This document shows positions 1 to 8,168 of a stretch of DNA of 32,251 bases, piece by piece. The notes beneath the pieces were generated by a model, which did no database searches, had not been told where the DNA came from, and worked only from the letters and a program-made list of their open reading frames with translations. The stretch covers positions 1 to 32,251 of the forward strand of contig JAIKYQ010000185.1 of assembly GCA_024683035.1 (NCBI GenBank), written 5' to 3'. A program made the translations under genes and the position numbers. This DNA comes from Eubacterium sp. Lineage in GTDB: Bacteria > Bacillota > Clostridia > Lachnospirales > Lachnospiraceae. The first letter of the stretch is position 1; every line of letters starts with the position of its first letter.

Positions 1-1
1 C

Positions 2-112
2 GTCCTGATCATCGTTGTCCTGATCGGGCTGGTCATCATCTTTAAAAACCAGCTGACCAGCCTGGTCCAGAACATTCTGGAAAAAATCACAAGTCAGAGC
101 AACTCGGTATGA
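2..112 (+). CDS. Flp1-like type IVb pilin, C-terminal part
   Basis: This is the 3' end of a gene that starts before the window. The 36 visible residues open with a valine/isoleucine/leucine-rich stretch, then a lysine and asparagine, and end in a short amphipathic tail finishing QSNSV. This is the usual shape of the C-terminus of the small Flp1-like pilins of Firmicutes Tad loci: one N-terminal hydrophobic helix that packs in the pilus core, with almost no globular head. Its stop codon overlaps the next start (ATGA at 109-112), so it is translationally coupled to the DUF5702 gene. The identity rests on this tail and on the Tad genes that follow. The prepilin cleavage site lies outside the window. 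Confidence 0.7.
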   Translation, partial: VLIIVVLIGLVIIFKNQLTSLVQNILEKITSQSNSV

Positions 113-1599
113 GAAAAGGCAGCATAACGACATGGCTGAGCCTGATCCTGCTGGTGCTTCTGTCCCTGATCACTGCCGGGCTGTATTCGGCCCGGCAGGC
201 TGCCGGACGCGTCGTACTGGCCAGTGCGGCCGAGCAGGCTCTTTTCTCTACATTCGGCCAGTATGACAAGGATCTGATGGATACCTACGGCCTGCTGTTC
301 ATCGACGGAGGATATGGCGGAAGCAGCCTGCTCCCCGGCCATTTGCTGCAGGAGATCGAAGAAGAAGCCGGCTATATCCTGCAGCCGAAAAAGGGCCTGA
401 TCCTGACCGGCAGGGACCCGGTCGGCATCCGCCTGCAGGGTGACGAAGACCAGATTACCGGCTATGTACTGGCCACAGACGACCAGGGCCGCGCGTTCCG
501 CCGGCAGGTCTGCGAGATCATGCAGAAAAAGCTGGGGCCGGCCGGTCTGCTGTTCCTGCAGAACCGGCTGACAGAACAACAGCAGCAGGCGTATGAACAG
601 AAGCAGGAATATGAAACCTACGGAGAAGAAAACGCCGAACAGTACTACCAGGAGGACCGGCAGATGTTCGGCCCCCGGAAGATCCCTCTTAAAGAAACAG
701 AAACAGAAGACGGACGTATCACGGAAATCGACACGTCTTCCCTCCCGGCCATTGCCAGCCCCCTGGATACCATTCACAGCATGCAGGCCGCCGGCGTCCT
801 GCTCGCCGTACATCCCGGGATCGGAGATCTTTCCGCGGCCGGTATCCCGGAGGGAAGCATCGTCAGTCAGCGCACGCTCCAGAAGGGCATGAACATGGCG
901 GCAGACGGCTGGGAAGGAAACGGAGAACAACTTCTTCTGCTGGAATATCTGGCGGAAAACTTCCCCTGCTATACCTCCGAACACAACGAAAAAGGCCTGC
1001 AGTATCAGGTCGAATACGCCATCGGCAGGAAAAACACGGACCGGGAAAACCTGCAGGAAGTTCTTTTCCAGCTGCTGGTCCTGCGTGAAATAACCAATTT
1101 CCTGTATCTGATGAAAGACCCCGTCCGGAGACAGGAAGCCGACTCCATGGCCAATATCCTCAGCCTGCTGATCCTGACCCCGGAGGCAGCCCCGGCCATA
1201 TCCTTTGCGCTGAAAGCCGCCTGGGCCTATGGGGAAAGCATCCTGGATCTGCGAAACCTTCTGGACGGATCCCGGGTCCCTCTGATCAAAACCGCTTCCG
1301 ACTGGCAGCTTCCTCTGCACTCCCTGCTTTTTCTGCGGCTGACCGGAGATGCGCACCGGCATACGTCCGACAGCGGTCTGGATTATGCCTCCTATCTTCG
1401 GTTCCTGCTGTTTTTGAAAAATGCCGACAGTCTGACCGCCTCCCTGATGGATCTGGTGGAAATGAACCTGCAGACCGAAAAAGAACGGCCGGATTTCCGG
1501 CTTGATGCCTGCCTGGATGCCCTGCGGGTCGAGCTGCATGCGCGGATCGGAAGAAATGAGTATACGATTGAGCGCAGTTATGGATACAACGCTGCCTGA
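109..1599 (+). CDS. DUF5702 domain protein of the Tad pilus locus
   Basis: This 496-residue protein has one N-terminal membrane segment (about residues 7-27) after a short basic start (MRKGSIT). A large, acidic, glutamine-rich soluble part follows and is probably outside the membrane. The start resembles a class III signal (a glycine followed by a hydrophobic run) but lacks the +5 glutamate of true pilins. DUF5702 proteins are regular members of Firmicutes Tad/Flp operons, and their molecular role is not established. They may be structural or minor components of the pilus. The start codon overlaps the Flp1 stop by ATGA, and the downstream TadE gene begins 61 bases later. The family call comes from the N-terminal pattern, the size and the context. 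Confidence 0.7.
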   Translation: MRKGSITTWLSLILLVLLSLITAGLYSARQAAGRVVLASAAEQALFSTFGQYDKDLMDTYGLLFIDGGYGGSSLLPGHLLQEIEEEAGYILQPKKGLILTGRDPVGIRLQGDEDQITGYVLATDDQGRAFRRQVCEIMQKKLGPAGLLFLQNRLTEQQQQAYEQKQEYETYGEENAEQYYQEDRQMFGPRKIPLKETETEDGRITEIDTSSLPAIASPLDTIHSMQAAGVLLAVHPGIGDLSAAGIPEGSIVSQRTLQKGMNMAADGWEGNGEQLLLLEYLAENFPCYTSEHNEKGLQYQVEYAIGRKNTDRENLQEVLFQLLVLREITNFLYLMKDPVRRQEADSMANILSLLILTPEAAPAISFALKAAWAYGESILDLRNLLDGSRVPLIKTASDWQLPLHSLLFLRLTGDAHRHTSDSGLDYASYLRFLLFLKNADSLTASLMDLVEMNLQTEKERPDFRLDACLDALRVELHARIGRNEYTIERSYGYNAA

Positions 1600-1660
1600 A
1601 CAGCAGAAAGGGAAACCCTCCTGTTCGGAGAAACTCCCAAATAAAGAAAGGAAAGGAACG

Positions 1661-2416
1661 ATGCGTAAAAAGAAAATCTCTCTTCCGGTCTGGAAAAGCC
1701 GTCTTATGCGGCTGTTATCCCCCCAGGTACTATTCAGCTCCGGCAGGAGGGCTTCCCTTTCTGCTGTTCGGAAAGCCAGTATGACCGTAGAAGCTGCCGC
1801 TGCCCTCCCTTTGTTTTTCCTGGCCGTCGTATCGTTGATCTGCATGATGGATCTTTACGGATCCTATGCGCAGCGGGTTGTCAAACTCCAGGAACAGGCA
1901 GAAACCGCAGCATCATGGGCCGGGGCAGCCGGCGACTATGCTCCCGGCTTCATCGATCTGCCGCTGGGTTTTACCTATCAACCCCAGTGGTATCCGGCCG
2001 CTTTGCCGGGCATCCGGCTTGCTGTCCGTGGAAGAGTCCATACATGGACCGGCCGGGACGCATCCGACACCGTTCCGGAAGAAACAGAACGAGAAGAGCT
2101 GGTCTATGTAACGGAACATGAAAGCGTCTATCACACCTCTTCCTCCTGCACGCATCTTTCCCTGTCCGTGCACGCTGTCGGCGGAGGGGAGGTGGATCAT
2201 CTGCGGAACGAAGACGGAAGCCGGTACCACGCCTGCGAAAAGTGTGTCGGCTCCGGCGGGCACAATGGAACCGTCTATATCACCCGGGAAGGAGATTGCT
2301 ATCATAATAACGCACAGTGCAGCGGCCTTACCCGGTCCGTCCGGCTTGTGAAAAAGACTGCTGTTGATTCCCTGCCTCTCTGCAGCCGCTGCGCACAGCA
2401 GGCGGCTTCATCATGA
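1661..2416 (+). CDS. TadE-like minor pilin with duplicated Cys/His modules
   Basis: This is a 251-residue TadE-type pseudopilin. The ATG at 1661 is preceded by an AAAGGAA site. The open frame extends further upstream, but that part overlaps DUF5702 and has no ribosome binding site. Residues 39-60 form a class III prepilin signal: a basic region, then SMTVE with glutamate 44 at +5 if cleavage follows Ala39, then a hydrophobic helix. The C-terminal third carries two copies of one module. The first has Tyr157-His158, Cys163 and a Cys192-x2-Cys195 pair. The second has Tyr214-His215, Cys220 and a Cys241-x2-Cys244 pair. Each copy could bind one metal ion, probably zinc, or form disulfides outside the cell. 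Ordinary TadE proteins lack this tail. The stop overlaps the peptidase start (ATGA). Confidence 0.8.
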   Translation: MRKKKISLPVWKSRLMRLLSPQVLFSSGRRASLSAVRKASMTVEAAAALPLFFLAVVSLICMMDLYGSYAQRVVKLQEQAETAASWAGAAGDYAPGFIDLPLGFTYQPQWYPAALPGIRLAVRGRVHTWTGRDASDTVPEETEREELVYVTEHESVYHTSSSCTHLSLSVHAVGGGEVDHLRNEDGSRYHACEKCVGSGGHNGTVYITREGDCYHNNAQCSGLTRSVRLVKKTAVDSLPLCSRCAQQAASS

Positions 2417-2835
2417 ATCTCCCCTTCCTGATGACCTTCCTTCTACTGGGGATCAACAGCCTGTATGACCTGAAAAAGAAAGAGATCCTTCTGATTCCGA
2501 CCCTGTTGGCCGGCGCCGCCGGTGCGCTGTGGAAACTGGCAGAATCCGGATCCGTGATCCTCCTGCTGCTGTCCCTGGTTCCCGGTGCTTTTCTCCTCGC
2601 CGTCAGTATCTTAACCCGTGGCCAGGCTGGTGCCGGAGACGCCCTCCTGCTCTGTGCTGCCGGAACCTGGTCAGGAGCGCAAAGCATGCTCCTCTGTCTT
2701 TTCGTGGCCCTGTTTTTTCTATCTGTCCTGTCTGTTGTTTTTCAGCTCCTGAAAAAACCGGTGCGGGAAATGCCTTTTGTTCCTTTTCTGCTGGCCGGAT
2801 TCTTATGCCAGTATCTGTTGTTCGATTTCGGATAG
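2413..2835 (+). CDS. Prepilin peptidase, TadV/CpaA type (A24 aspartic protease)
   Basis: This 140-residue polytopic membrane protein cleaves the leader of type IVb prepilins at the cytoplasmic face. It is a short, peptidase-only form without an N-methyltransferase domain, as is normal for CpaA/TadV. The two expected catalytic aspartates are visible: Asp19 in the SLYDLKKKEI segment, and Asp76 in GAGD (residues 73-76), the GxGD signature of A24 peptidases. About four hydrophobic segments surround them. Its start overlaps the stop of the preceding TadE-like gene, so it is probably made in step with its substrates: Flp1, this TadE protein and the next one. Confidence 0.87.
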   Translation: MNLPFLMTFLLLGINSLYDLKKKEILLIPTLLAGAAGALWKLAESGSVILLLLSLVPGAFLLAVSILTRGQAGAGDALLLCAAGTWSGAQSMLLCLFVALFFLSVLSVVFQLLKKPVREMPFVPFLLAGFLCQYLLFDFG

Positions 2836-2848
2836 GGAGGATGAAAAT

Positions 2849-3331
2849 ATGAAAAGAAAATGGCTGTCCCGCGGTGTGATCACGATCGAAGCCTCTTACA
2901 TTATTCCCTGGTCTGTCCTGATCATCGCCTTGCTGATCACCATGTTGTTTTTTGTACATAACCGGGCCTGGTATACGGCTGCCGCCTGTGAAACCGCGCT
3001 TTCCGGCAACCGCTATGTGGAAGGAAGTGCCGGTACCGGCAGCGCCGGCCTGCTGGACAAAAAAGGCGATCAGAATATCCCCGGTACGCACTATGCGGAA
3101 GAGACAGCTGCAGGACGGATCCGGGACCAGGCCATGCCGGGAAGCGGTCCGGAGAAACAGATCGCCTGCACGTACGACGCCACCGAAGTCCGGTTTTCCG
3201 GGCAGGATTTCCCGTTGTTTTCAGAAGCCTTTTCCTGGTCTGTGCAGGAATCGGTAAAAAGAGTCCGGCCGGCATGGATCATACGCAGCAGATGGCTGCT
3301 GCAGGGTATTATAGAAGGGGGAACACCATGA
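2849..3331 (+). CDS. Second TadE-like minor pilin
   Basis: This is a 160-residue protein starting at the ATG at 2849, which has GGGAGG about eight bases upstream. The N-terminus is a class III signal: basic residues MKRKWLSR, Gly9 as the likely cleavage residue, Glu14 at +5, then a hydrophobic helix to about residue 35. The remaining soluble domain is small and has no motif I recognise. The arrangement fits a TadE/TadF-type minor pseudopilin that assembles with Flp1 after processing by the peptidase encoded just upstream. The stop overlaps the next ATG (3328-3331, ATGA). Confidence 0.72.
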   Translation: MKRKWLSRGVITIEASYIIPWSVLIIALLITMLFFVHNRAWYTAAACETALSGNRYVEGSAGTGSAGLLDKKGDQNIPGTHYAEETAAGRIRDQAMPGSGPEKQIACTYDATEVRFSGQDFPLFSEAFSWSVQESVKRVRPAWIIRSRWLLQGIIEGGTP

Positions 3332-4551
3332 ATACTGAATACAGGCGCGATCTGCAGCACACCTGGATGATCCTGTCGGAAGGCAGTATCCCGGAAAAAG
3401 AAGCGTATCCGATCCGCATGCTCACGGAAAACCGGATCGAAGGGCTCCTGTACTGCAAAACCGTGGAACTGGACGGAGCCCTGCGGTTTTATTATGATAT
3501 TTCCGCACAGCATTCCTTACAGACCCATCTGGATATGTCCGCTGCCGGCAGGCTTCTGCTGGAATTGCTGTTTACCCGGCTGGCCGATACACTGAAACAG
3601 CTTTCCGAATACCTTCTGGACCCGGACGGGCTGCTCCTGGACCCGGCGTATATTTACCTCAACATGGAACAGACCGAGATCCGGTTCTGCTGGTATCCCG
3701 GAAAAGAACTGCGGTTTACGGAGCAGGTCAGAATTCTGGGCAAAGCACTGCTCCCCCATCTGGATCAGACTGATAAAGCCGGTATCGTCATGGGATACAG
3801 TTTTTATCAGCACTGTACGGCCGATGACGTTTCCATGGAAAACCTGCGGATGCTGCTGCAGCAACGGTCTTCCCAACGGGAAACGCATCGTCCTGTGACA
3901 AAAGAAGAGCTGGAACGCTCCGCCCTTCTGGATTCTTTTTTTGAGGATCCTGAAGAATCGGAAAACACGGTTTTCAAACGCCTCTCTTCCCGGATTAAAG
4001 GATGGTTTCGCAGAGATACACAAACCGATGCTTCCCGTACGGAAGACCCGGATCCTGCTGTTCTTTTTCCGGAGACCCCCCCAAGCGGCCGCGATATCCG
4101 CCCGGAAACCGTAAGCGGACCCATCCGCCCGGAAACTGGGTCCGGTCCGGAAAAAGTCTCTCCGATCCCGGAAGCTCCTGCATCCTGTTCCGGCCTCTCG
4201 GAAACGGTGGTCCTCCGTACAGAAACCGCGTGCACGCCGGGAAAAATCCACCGCCCCTGTCTGAAAGTACAGAACGGGACCGAACCCGAAAAAACCATAT
4301 GGCTGACAGAAGAACAGTATCTGGTTGGAAAAAAAGAAGCCGGTGCCACGCTGTCGTTTTCCTCTGCGGCAGTCAGCCGCCTGCATGCCCTGCTGCGAAA
4401 ACAGGGAGATACCTACAGCGTACAGGATCTGAATTCCCGGAATATGACACGGCTCAATGAAACGATCCTCCTGCCGGAGCAGAGCCTGCTGCTTTCTGAC
4501 GGAGACATGATCCGGTTCGCAGACGTCATCTGTCTGTTCTGTCTGGAATAA
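3328..4551 (+). CDS. DUF6382 and FHA domain protein
   Basis: This 407-residue cytoplasmic protein has a start coupled by ATGA to the preceding gene. Residues 1 to about 185 resemble the DUF6382 domain that often accompanies FHA domains in clostridial Tad loci. Residues about 190-310 are a proline/glutamate/serine-rich linker. Residues about 326-405 form an FHA phosphothreonine-binding domain, with SRLH at 350-353, an aspartate-leucine-asparagine strand before SRNMT (370-374), and a terminal LSDGDMIRF segment. The usual SRNGT turn reads SRNMT here. FHA proteins bind phosphothreonine on partners, so this one may connect pilus assembly to Ser/Thr kinase signalling. No kinase is in the window. 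It is the last gene of the Tad cluster. Confidence 0.78.
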   Translation: MNTEYRRDLQHTWMILSEGSIPEKEAYPIRMLTENRIEGLLYCKTVELDGALRFYYDISAQHSLQTHLDMSAAGRLLLELLFTRLADTLKQLSEYLLDPDGLLLDPAYIYLNMEQTEIRFCWYPGKELRFTEQVRILGKALLPHLDQTDKAGIVMGYSFYQHCTADDVSMENLRMLLQQRSSQRETHRPVTKEELERSALLDSFFEDPEESENTVFKRLSSRIKGWFRRDTQTDASRTEDPDPAVLFPETPPSGRDIRPETVSGPIRPETGSGPEKVSPIPEAPASCSGLSETVVLRTETACTPGKIHRPCLKVQNGTEPEKTIWLTEEQYLVGKKEAGATLSFSSAAVSRLHALLRKQGDTYSVQDLNSRNMTRLNETILLPEQSLLLSDGDMIRFADVICLFCLE

Positions 4552-4572
4552 AAAACCCGACTCTTCTTTTTC

Positions 4573-4601
4573 TTTACAGGAGAAGTGGTATATTTTATAC
4601 T
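4573..4601 (+). promoter_or_regulatory. Sigma-A promoter for the traX-like gene
   Basis: A -35 box TTTACA (4573-4578) and a -10 box TATACT (4596-4601) are separated by exactly 17 bases. Transcription would begin near 4608. This rules out the in-frame GTG at 4585 as the start of the next gene and supports the ATG at 4642. It also separates that gene from the Tad operon. Confidence 0.68.
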
Positions 4602-4641
4602 TCTATGCGAAGCCGTTAAGACGCATACACAGGTATCACTC

Positions 4642-5349
4642 ATGACAAAAACCACTTCCCCTTCCCTTACCGGGAACCAGCTGAAAATCCTGGCCTGTAT
4701 TGCCATGTTTGCGGATCACGTGGTTAAGGGCTGGTATGTTCGCGGCCTGCCGGCTGTTCTTCTCTCCAGTGTCCTGGGGCGGATCGCCTTTCCCATCTAT
4801 TGTTTTTTTATAACGGAAGGGTTTTTCCACACAAGGAACCGCGCCAAATATCTGCTGCGGATGGTCGTTTTCGCCGCGATTTCCGAAATACCATTTAATC
4901 TGGGTCTGCATCATACCCTCATATACAAGACCACCCTCTGTACACTGTGGTCGCTGTCTCTCGGACTGCTTTTATTCAACTGCCTTGCTTTTGTGGAAAA
5001 GAAACGGGAGCTGCATATAGCCGTATCCTGGATCCTGCGTCTGCTCCTGGTGGCCGTTTTTGCCGTCGCAGCGCATTACCTGCATGTAGACTATCGCGAA
5101 CGCGGCCTGCTCTGCATGGCTGTTCTGTATTTCCTCCGAAACGAACGTCCCCATTCCGTCCCGGTTTTATGGGCCTGCCTGCCTCTGAACATGAAAAACT
5201 TCAGCAATCCCGGTTCCTTTCTGGCCGCCCTGCCTCTGCATTTCTACAATGGTGAACGCGGCCGTCTGAAACTCAAATATTTCTTTTATGCCTTTTATCC
5301 CCTGCACCTTATTTTTATTTACATAGCAGGCAAAATCATTCTCCGATAA
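4642..5349 (+). CDS. TraX family integral membrane protein
   Basis: This 235-residue membrane protein has about eight hydrophobic segments. The N-terminus contains the family hallmark: SLTGNQLKILACIAMFADH, with the aspartate-histidine pair at the end of helix 1. The C-terminus has the typical YFFYAFYPLHL segment. The namesake TraX of the F plasmid N-acetylates F pilin, and the family belongs with membrane acyltransferases. Chromosomal TraX homologues in Firmicutes have no proven substrate. It follows a pilus locus, but it has its own promoter, so pilin or surface-polymer acetylation is only a guess. The start at 4642 lies just downstream of the predicted transcription start and has only a weak AGG-type binding site. 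Confidence 0.82.
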   Translation: MTKTTSPSLTGNQLKILACIAMFADHVVKGWYVRGLPAVLLSSVLGRIAFPIYCFFITEGFFHTRNRAKYLLRMVVFAAISEIPFNLGLHHTLIYKTTLCTLWSLSLGLLLFNCLAFVEKKRELHIAVSWILRLLLVAVFAVAAHYLHVDYRERGLLCMAVLYFLRNERPHSVPVLWACLPLNMKNFSNPGSFLAALPLHFYNGERGRLKLKYFFYAFYPLHLIFIYIAGKIILR

Positions 5350-5390
5350 AAAACAGCTCCGGACAGCCCGGCCGGGCTGTTCGAAGCTGT
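5348..5390 (-). terminator. Intrinsic terminator of glgB (shared with traX-like gene)
   Basis: A two-part hairpin has an outer ACAGCT/AGCTGT stem (5353-5358 with 5385-5390) around an 18-base perfect palindrome, ACAGCCCGGCCGGGCTGT (5363-5380). Read on the minus strand it is followed by six T (5353-5348), which is a proper intrinsic terminator for glgB. On the plus strand the trailing T-tract is poor (GCTCTTCT), so termination there may be weaker. Confidence 0.75.
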
Positions 5391-5409
5391 GCTCTTCTGT
5401 CTGAATCCG

Positions 5410-7323
5410 TCAGAACCGGAACACCGCTGCTCCGTAAGGCGGAAGATCATACGCGATATGATACGGCTGGCTGTCGCATTCTCCTTCCACTGCCTTATAC
5501 AGGACCGGTACCTTATGGGTTCCGCCGAATTTGGCAGCATGACTGTCCAGGATCAGACTGCAGTTCTTTTTCAGCGGCAGTCCCACGCAGTAGTCCGGCC
5601 GTGCCATCGGCGTAAAGTTCACGACAAACAGCAGATTGTCCTTTCCGGTCGGTGACCACCGTACAAAACTGAAAATACTGCGGTCGGCATCATCTGCATT
5701 GATCCACTGGAATCCTTCAGGCCGGCAGTCATTGGCATACAGCGCAGGGTATTTTTTATACATCATCAGCAGATCCCGGACATACGCCTGCAGATGCTCG
5801 TGGCGTTTGTCTTTCAGAAGGAACCAGTCAACTTCCCTCTCTTCGCTCCATTCCCGGTACTGGCCGATATCCTGTCCCATAAACAGCAGCTTTTTCCCCG
5901 GATGCCCGAACATAAAACTGTAGCCCGCTTTCAGGTTGGCAAACTTGTCATCCTCAAGTCCCGGCATCTTGTTGATCATGGAGCATTTCAAATGTACGAC
6001 CTCATCATGGGACAGCACCAGAATATACTTTTCGCTGTACGCATAGGTCATGGCAAACGTCATTTTATTGTGGTTGAATTTCCGGAAATAGGGGTCGAGC
6101 TTCATGTATTCCAGAAAATCGTGCATCCATCCCATATTCCATTTAAGCGTAAAGCCAAGCCCGTCGTCTTCCGGTTTTCCGGTCACCCGCGGCCAGGCCG
6201 TGCTTTCTTCTGCGATCATCATAATGCCGGGATTTCTGCCGCGGATCAGGGAATTCAGGTGCTTGAAGAATTCGATCGCTTCCAGATTCTGGTTGCCGCC
6301 GTATTCGTTGGCGACCCATTCTCCGTCTTTCCGCCCGTAATCCAGATACAGCATGGAGGCAACGGCATCCACGCGCAGCCCGTCTGCATGGTATTCTTCG
6401 ATCCAGTACAGGGCATTGGCGATCAGGAAATTTTTCACTTCCGGACGTCCGTAATTAAAGATCTTTGTGCCCCAGTCCGGATGTTCGCCCTGCCGTGGAT
6501 CGGCATGCTCGTATACGGCATCGCCGTCAAATTCAGAAAGACCCTGTGCGTCCTTCGGAAAATGCGCCGGCACCCAGTCCAGGATCACCCCGATCTTATT
6601 GCGGTGCAGCTGATCGATCAGATACTTGAAATCCTGCGGGGTTCCGTAACGGGAGGTCGGTGCAAAGTAACCGGTGACCTGATATCCCCAGGAAGCATCC
6701 AGAGGATGCTCCGCGATCCCCATCAGTTCCACATGGGTATATCCCATATCTTTGACGTATTCCACCAGGCGTTTGGCAAACTGACGATAGGTATAGAATC
6801 CTTCGGGATTCTCTTCGGAATACGGATGTTTCATCCAGGAACCGGGGTGTACTTCATAGATAGAAACGGCTCCGGTTTCCGGATCAAAGTGATCCCGATT
6901 CTTCATCCAGACCGTGTCTCCCCAGCGATAACTGATATCCGCCACCCGGGATGCCGTTCCCGGCCGCTTTTCCGATGCAAACGCATACGGATCCGCCTTA
7001 TACAGCTTCCTGCCGTCGCGGGCTATGATCAGGTATTTGTAGAGCATGCCTTCTTTTGCATCGGGTATGAACGTTTCAAATACGCCGATGTCCGCGATTT
7101 TCTGCATCGGATTGGCCTGCTCGTCCCACTGATTGCATTCACCGATCACATACACCGCTACGGCGTTCGGTGCCCAGACGGTAAACCAGACGCCGTCCTG
7201 CCCGTCTTTTTTCGCGGGATGCGCCCCCATCTTTTTATACAGGTCATAATGCGTGGCATGCCCGAATAAATACTGATCCAGATCACTGAACCGCGGACCG
7301 CTGTTTTTCTGTTCCTTTGCCAT
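5410..7323 (-). CDS. glgB: 1,4-alpha-glucan branching enzyme, GH13
   Basis: This 637-residue cytoplasmic enzyme makes alpha-1,6 branches in glycogen by cutting and transferring alpha-1,4 chains. An N-terminal CBM48-type domain (about 25-130, FTVWAPNAVAV) precedes a GH13 barrel. The catalytic triad is visible: Asp319 in GLRVDA, a glutamate in AEEST (Glu372 is the likely acid/base) and Asp440 in LSHDE. A C-terminal beta-sandwich follows. The start at 7323 has GGAGG seven bases upstream; the open frame runs 20 codons further without a comparable site. No other glycogen gene is in the window. It sits downstream of metG and tatD with a 69-bp gap, so it may be read through from metG. Confidence 0.93.
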   Translation of the reverse strand: MAKEQKNSGPRFSDLDQYLFGHATHYDLYKKMGAHPAKKDGQDGVWFTVWAPNAVAVYVIGECNQWDEQANPMQKIADIGVFETFIPDAKEGMLYKYLIIARDGRKLYKADPYAFASEKRPGTASRVADISYRWGDTVWMKNRDHFDPETGAVSIYEVHPGSWMKHPYSEENPEGFYTYRQFAKRLVEYVKDMGYTHVELMGIAEHPLDASWGYQVTGYFAPTSRYGTPQDFKYLIDQLHRNKIGVILDWVPAHFPKDAQGLSEFDGDAVYEHADPRQGEHPDWGTKIFNYGRPEVKNFLIANALYWIEEYHADGLRVDAVASMLYLDYGRKDGEWVANEYGGNQNLEAIEFFKHLNSLIRGRNPGIMMIAEESTAWPRVTGKPEDDGLGFTLKWNMGWMHDFLEYMKLDPYFRKFNHNKMTFAMTYAYSEKYILVLSHDEVVHLKCSMINKMPGLEDDKFANLKAGYSFMFGHPGKKLLFMGQDIGQYREWSEEREVDWFLLKDKRHEHLQAYVRDLLMMYKKYPALYANDCRPEGFQWINADDADRSIFSFVRWSPTGKDNLLFVVNFTPMARPDYCVGLPLKKNCSLILDSHAAKFGGTHKVPVLYKAVEGECDSQPYHIAYDLPPYGAAVFRF

Positions 7324-7392
7324 AGTTTGCCTCCATCGTTTTTTTATCCAGATCCCGTTATGAAGCTGGGACGACTGCAGCATGGTACGTAT

Positions 7393-8166
7393 TTACATTG
7401 TATTCATTCCATATAACCGGCAGGCATTCTGCCAGGTTGTTTCTTCTACTTCCTGCTCTGTGATCCCGCGGATCTCCGCGATCATCCGCACCACATGGTG
7501 CAGATTTCCGGAATGATTGCGCTTACCGCGATGCGGTTCCGGAGACAGATACGGACAGTCGGTTTCCAGTACAAGGGCGGAAAACGGCATCTGCTCCACC
7601 GTTTCCTTCAGCCGGCGTCCGTTTTTATAGGTCACAACGCCGCCGACACCGATAAAAAAGCCCATCCGGATATACTCTCTGGCTATTTCCCATGAATAGG
7701 AAAAGCAGTGTACAACGCCGCCGATGTCTTCGAAGTGGCGTGTTTTTGCCATGTGCAGCGTGTCTTCTGCGGCTTCCCGGCTATGGATCACAACCGGCAG
7801 CCCCAGCTCCTTCGCAAGAAACGCCTGTCGTTCAAACCATTCCTTCTGTTCAGTTTTATTATCCGCATTATGATAATAATCGAGGCCGATCTCCCCTACG
7901 GCGACCGCTTTTTCTTCTGCCAGAAACTCCCTCAGCTGCAGGAAGCGTCCTTCATCCAGATCTGCAATCTCATCCGGATGAATCCCGTAGGCGCCGTAAA
8001 TAAAATCATACTGCTGCGTCAGTGCCTTTGTCCTCGCAAGACTCTTCCAGTCGGAACCGATGTTCACGATCCGGCCGACTCCGGCAGCCTGCATACTGCC
8101 GAGCAGCGCTTCCCGGTCCTCATCGAACCAGCCGTCGTCATAATGCGCGTGTGTGTCAAATATCAT
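7393..8166 (-). CDS. TatD family metal-dependent hydrolase/DNase
   Basis: This 257-residue TIM-barrel amidohydrolase has the classical TatD pattern: FDTHAHYDD at the N-terminus (two metal-binding histidines), GEIGLDYY (metal-bridging glutamate), the PVVIHSREA histidine strand, HCFSYS and LETDCPYLSP (late aspartate). TatD proteins are 3'-5' DNases or phosphohydrolases linked to DNA repair and 3'-end trimming of nucleic acids. The ATG at 8166 begins two bases after the metG stop codon, so the two are coupled. A longer in-frame start at 8220 would lie inside metG. In many Firmicutes tatD (yabD) also follows metG, which supports the assignment. Confidence 0.92.
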   Translation of the reverse strand: MIFDTHAHYDDGWFDEDREALLGSMQAAGVGRIVNIGSDWKSLARTKALTQQYDFIYGAYGIHPDEIADLDEGRFLQLREFLAEEKAVAVGEIGLDYYHNADNKTEQKEWFERQAFLAKELGLPVVIHSREAAEDTLHMAKTRHFEDIGGVVHCFSYSWEIAREYIRMGFFIGVGGVVTYKNGRRLKETVEQMPFSALVLETDCPYLSPEPHRGKRNHSGNLHHVVRMIAEIRGITEQEVEETTWQNACRLYGMNTM

Positions 8167-8168
8167 GT

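Noticed and set aside
1502-1660. Upstream start for the first TadE-like protein
   Set aside because: It would lie within DUF5702 and push the class III signal into the interior of the protein; the ATG at 1661 has a good ribosome binding site.
94-1845. 583-codon open frame on the minus strand opposite the DUF5702 gene
   Set aside because: It is a shadow of the plus-strand gene: it has low-complexity FFLLL and Gln/Gly stretches, no ribosome binding site and no recognisable motif. Long antisense frames are common here because of codon bias.
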